Source: Candidatus Tayloriibacteriota bacterium
GTDB taxonomy: Bacteria > Patescibacteriota > Minisyncoccia > Phycocordibacterales > JAKAEA01
Assembly: GCA_029288535.1 (NCBI GenBank)
Contig: JARIGY010000096.1
Span: forward strand, 1 to 7,140
DNA: 7,140 nucleotides
Direction of reading: 5' to 3'
Shown in pieces: positions 4,556-7,140 of this stretch. A program made the translations under genes and the position numbers. Under the pieces are notes generated by a model, which worked only from the letters and a program-made list of their open reading frames with translations, ran no database searches and was not told where the DNA came from. Position 1 is the stretch's first letter. Each line of letters starts with the position of its first letter.

Positions 4556-7140
4556 ATGGTAGAGTTAGGCCATAATATGTCGGAATTAATCAAAACATAC
4601 CTGGCGCATGCACTTACGGAAAAGAAGTCAATTTCCGATAGTGAGAAGCTAAATAGTTCGATTCGTGCAGCAAATATCGATCTAAACCCCCATCAGGTTG
4701 ATGCTGCGATTTTTGCATTCAAAAGTCCACTTTCGCGTGGTGCGATTTTGGCTGATGAAGTTGGACTAGGAAAAACAATAGAAGCTGGGCTTGTTGTTGA
4801 CCAACTGATGGCAGAGGGTAAAAATAAAATCCTGATTCTCGTCCCTGCGTCACTCCGTACACAATGGCAAGATGAGTTACGGAATCGTTTTTATCTCGAA
4901 AGTATTGTAATTGACGGTCCAATTTTAAAAAAAATGCAGAAAACAAAAATGCAGGCAAATCCTTTGGAGGATGGCGGCATTTTCATCGCTTCTCACAACT
5001 TCGCGTATCGATATGATTTTATCAGTGGGACTATCCCTTGGGATCTTGTTATTATTGACGAGGCACACCGTCTGCGAAATGTCTGGAGGAAAACGAACAA
5101 AACTGCAAAACGAATACGAGACGTATTAAAAGGTCGTCCTAAAATTCTTCTGACTGCAACCCCGCTTCAAAACAACCTCATGGAACTTTTCGGTCTTACA
5201 AGTTTTTTAGATGAGGATTATCTCGGTACGGATTATTCTTTTAGAACCCTCTTTGCAAATCCGGTCAAAAAACAAAATAAAACCGAGCGATTGATTCAAC
5301 TCAAGGCGCGATTAATGGGTACAATTGACCCTGAAACTGGCGAACCAAGTGGTGGAATCTTGACTCGCACCTTACGTAAGCAAGTAAAAGGATTGGTAGC
5401 GTTTACCAATCGCTTCAGCGTAACGGAAGATTTCGCACCGAATGACGATGAGGTAGAGCTATATGACAACGTGAGCGAATATCTACGGCGCCCATATCTT
5501 GCATCTACGAGAGCAACTCAGCGAAACATGATGGAGCTTGTGTACCGAAAGATTCTTGCGAGCTCCAGTTTTGCTATTGCAGGGACGCTCTATCGTGTAT
5601 CACATTTCCTTGCAAAGCGACTACAGCAGGAATTTAGTGTGAGTCAGGATGAACTAAATTCACTTGCCGAGAGTGTACGAGCACAATTTGAAGTAAAACA
5701 CGGAAAGAAACTTTCTCCGTTAGATTTCCCAAAATACGAGGCGAAAGAAAAGGAGGGGGGACAAGAAGTCCTCCCCGGCCTCGACGATATAGAACAGGAA
5801 TTGTCAAAGATTGAGGAAGAATCAACGGATGCGGACGATCTTGGTGAAGACGAGCTTCTTGATGTGGAAACAAAAAAAATCACAGAGCGCGAAATTGATC
5901 ACAAATTTACCAAGGAAGAAGTCCTTCGGGAACTTCAAGATATACTAAGTTTTTACTTCCTTGCTTCAAGGATAGATCAAAACCAAAAAAGTCAAGCACT
6001 CGTTCGAGTACTCGGCAAAGTTTTTAAGCATGCGAATAAGCAGGGATGGCCGCAAAAGGCGGTGATATTCACCGAATCCCGCCGCACGCAGGACCATCTT
6101 GAAAAACTGCTTGGAGGAATCGGATATGATCTTGTTCTTTTTAATGGTACGAACGCGGGAAAACAGGCTCGAGAGATTTTTAGTGAATGGGAGAAAGAAT
6201 TTCCCAAAGATGCAGAACAGGGCTCGAAATCAATCAATTTGCGAAAAGCACTCGTGTGGAAATTCCAAAAGCTCGAAAAGGGTATCCTCATCACGACCGA
6301 AGCGGGAGCAGAGGGATTGAATCTACAGTTTGCAAATATTGTTATTAACTACGATTTGCCATGGAACCCCCAACGTATTGAGCAACGCATCGGTCGTTGT
6401 CATCGATATGGTCAGAAACTGGATGTTTTGGTGATTAACTTTTTGAATAGTCGTAACTATGCTGATCAGCGGGTTTACGAACTCTTGAGAGAAAAAATAC
6501 GATTATTCGGAAATCTGTTTGATTTCAGTGATAAAATGCTCGGGACAGAGCAACTTACGGATGATGGTTATGACGTCCGGGAAATTGCACTTGGTGGCCT
6601 TGGTAGCGGCCTAGACTTTGAAAGAAAAATTCTCGATATATATCGAAAGTGCCGTACAGAGAAAGAAATTGAAAGTGGCTTTAAACAATTACAGCTTGAG
6701 CTTTCTGACGTTATTCAAGAAAAGGTTGAGGATGCACATCGCAAAGTGGTGCAACACTTCGATGAGGAAGTACGACGAAAGCTTCGACTGCGTCAAAAAC
6801 AACTTGCGGAATCCCTTGATCGCTATGATCAGCTCCTGCGAAAGTATCTCGACTTCTCATTTGGTGGCAGAATTTCCTATCGTGCAGAAAATATTTTCGA
6901 TTATGACAGCCGAACATACTATCTTGGTAGTTTGAAAGAAGAAGAAAAGCAAAATGGTTACAAGCCCGCTACCGGCAAGGAACCATTTATTAAAGAGAAA
7001 TTAGAAGAAGATAAAAAAAATCGTGGGGTGTGGAAAATTACGCTCCGGCACGATAATAAAAAGAAACGACATTCTTTTGAAGATCTCGTAGGTAAAGAGT
7101 GCCAGCTTATTTTTGATATTCTCAATTGTAAGCGTAGGAC
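4556..7140 (+). CDS. SNF2-family DEAH helicase, RapA/DrmD-like, 3' end outside window
   Basis: Predicted ATP-dependent nucleic-acid translocase; 861 codons are visible and the frame is still open. Lobe 1: LNPHQ (43-47), Walker A ADEVGLGKT (66-74, Lys73), motif Ia LVPASL..QW (95-104), DEAH box (168-171), TATP (200-203). Lobe 2: KAVIFTES (501-508), TTEAGAEGLNLQ (580-591), QRIGRCHRYGQ (610-620) with the expected motif VI arginines. Between the lobes lies a long insert with an acidic, probably disordered stretch (about 395-450). After lobe 2 comes a charged, helical region (about 680-765) with HFDEEVRRKLR, then an unrecognised C-terminal part. ADEVGLGKTIEAG is typical of the RapA/HepA/DrmD group, often found in restriction-modification and phage-defence operons; that role is inference, as no partner is visible. 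The first ATG (4556) follows a stop at 4547 and is preceded by AGG; ATG 4577 is an alternative start. Composition is clearly more AT-rich than clpB and alr, suggesting acquisition. Confidence 0.88.
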   Translation, partial: MVELGHNMSELIKTYLAHALTEKKSISDSEKLNSSIRAANIDLNPHQVDAAIFAFKSPLSRGAILADEVGLGKTIEAGLVVDQLMAEGKNKILILVPASLRTQWQDELRNRFYLESIVIDGPILKKMQKTKMQANPLEDGGIFIASHNFAYRYDFISGTIPWDLVIIDEAHRLRNVWRKTNKTAKRIRDVLKGRPKILLTATPLQNNLMELFGLTSFLDEDYLGTDYSFRTLFANPVKKQNKTERLIQLKARLMGTIDPETGEPSGGILTRTLRKQVKGLVAFTNRFSVTEDFAPNDDEVELYDNVSEYLRRPYLASTRATQRNMMELVYRKILASSSFAIAGTLYRVSHFLAKRLQQEFSVSQDELNSLAESVRAQFEVKHGKKLSPLDFPKYEAKEKEGGQEVLPGLDDIEQELSKIEEESTDADDLGEDELLDVETKKITEREIDHKFTKEEVLRELQDILSFYFLASRIDQNQKSQALVRVLGKVFKHANKQGWPQKAVIFTESRRTQDHLEKLLGGIGYDLVLFNGTNAGKQAREIFSEWEKEFPKDAEQGSKSINLRKALVWKFQKLEKGILITTEAGAEGLNLQFANIVINYDLPWNPQRIEQRIGRCHRYGQKLDVLVINFLNSRNYADQRVYELLREKIRLFGNLFDFSDKMLGTEQLTDDGYDVREIALGGLGSGLDFERKILDIYRKCRTEKEIESGFKQLQLELSDVIQEKVEDAHRKVVQHFDEEVRRKLRLRQKQLAESLDRYDQLLRKYLDFSFGGRISYRAENIFDYDSRTYYLGSLKEEEKQNGYKPATGKEPFIKEKLEEDKKNRGVWKITLRHDNKKKRHSFEDLVGKECQLIFDILNCKRR
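5755..5775 (+). repeat. GC-rich hairpin inside the helicase linker
   Basis: GGGGGGAC (5755-5762) pairs with GTCCTCCC (5768-5775) around AAGAA, eight pairs with one G-T. It is unusually GC-rich for this gene and lies where the acidic inter-lobe linker begins. The frame runs through it intact. Confidence 0.4.

Noticed and set aside
5751..5762. Internal ribosome binding site AGGAGGGGGG
   Set aside because: No ATG, GTG or TTG lies in frame at a suitable distance after it, and the helicase frame continues unbroken.
6618..6935. 105-codon forward open frame near the window end
   Set aside because: It lies in another frame inside the helicase C-terminal region, which stays open to 7140; no domain is seen.
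4452..7140. Insertion sequence, integrase gene or CRISPR array
   Set aside because: No transposase or integrase motifs, terminal inverted repeats or regularly spaced repeats are visible; the island claim rests on context and composition only.

Overview
The window reads as bacterial chromosome, probably from a Candidate Phyla Radiation lineage of the Parcubacteria/Paceibacteria kind. That placement is an inference. It rests on the look of the small L33 protein (Trp-rich second zinc knuckle, KWCKWC), compact gene packing, no convincing Shine-Dalgarno site before alr or rpmG, and the sequence style of ClpB and Alr. The standard genetic code fits: the stops used are TAA, TAG and TAA, with no in-frame TGA.

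Layout. Positions 1-2678 hold a nearly complete ClpB-type disaggregase whose first few codons lie before the window. A class II tRNA-Tyr (2718-2801) follows, with a strong intrinsic terminator (2809-2838). Next is alr, alanine racemase (2897-4057), with its own putative promoter. A UUCG-loop hairpin and a good sigma70-like promoter lead into rpmG, ribosomal protein bL33 (4140-4298), which ends at a clear terminator. tRNA-Trp (4377-4451, CCA encoded) comes next. All of this is GC-rich, evenly spaced housekeeping sequence.

Right after tRNA-Trp the base composition drops sharply towards AT. About 100 bases of non-coding DNA with several perfect inverted repeats (4461-4552) precede a long open frame (4556 to beyond 7140). 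It encodes a RapA/DrmD-like SNF2-family helicase, a type common in accessory and anti-phage defence operons. In many bacteria rpmG and tRNA-Trp are followed directly by secE-nusG. Here that place is taken by the AT-rich helicase, so the most notable point of the window is a probable island junction at the 3' end of tRNA-Trp.

The housekeeping genes serve proteostasis (ClpB), wall precursor supply (Alr makes D-alanine) and translation (two tRNAs, bL33). They look like separate transcription units, each with its own signals, and not one operon. The helicase is unrelated to them and is cut by the window end, so its partners, which would decide its function, are not visible.
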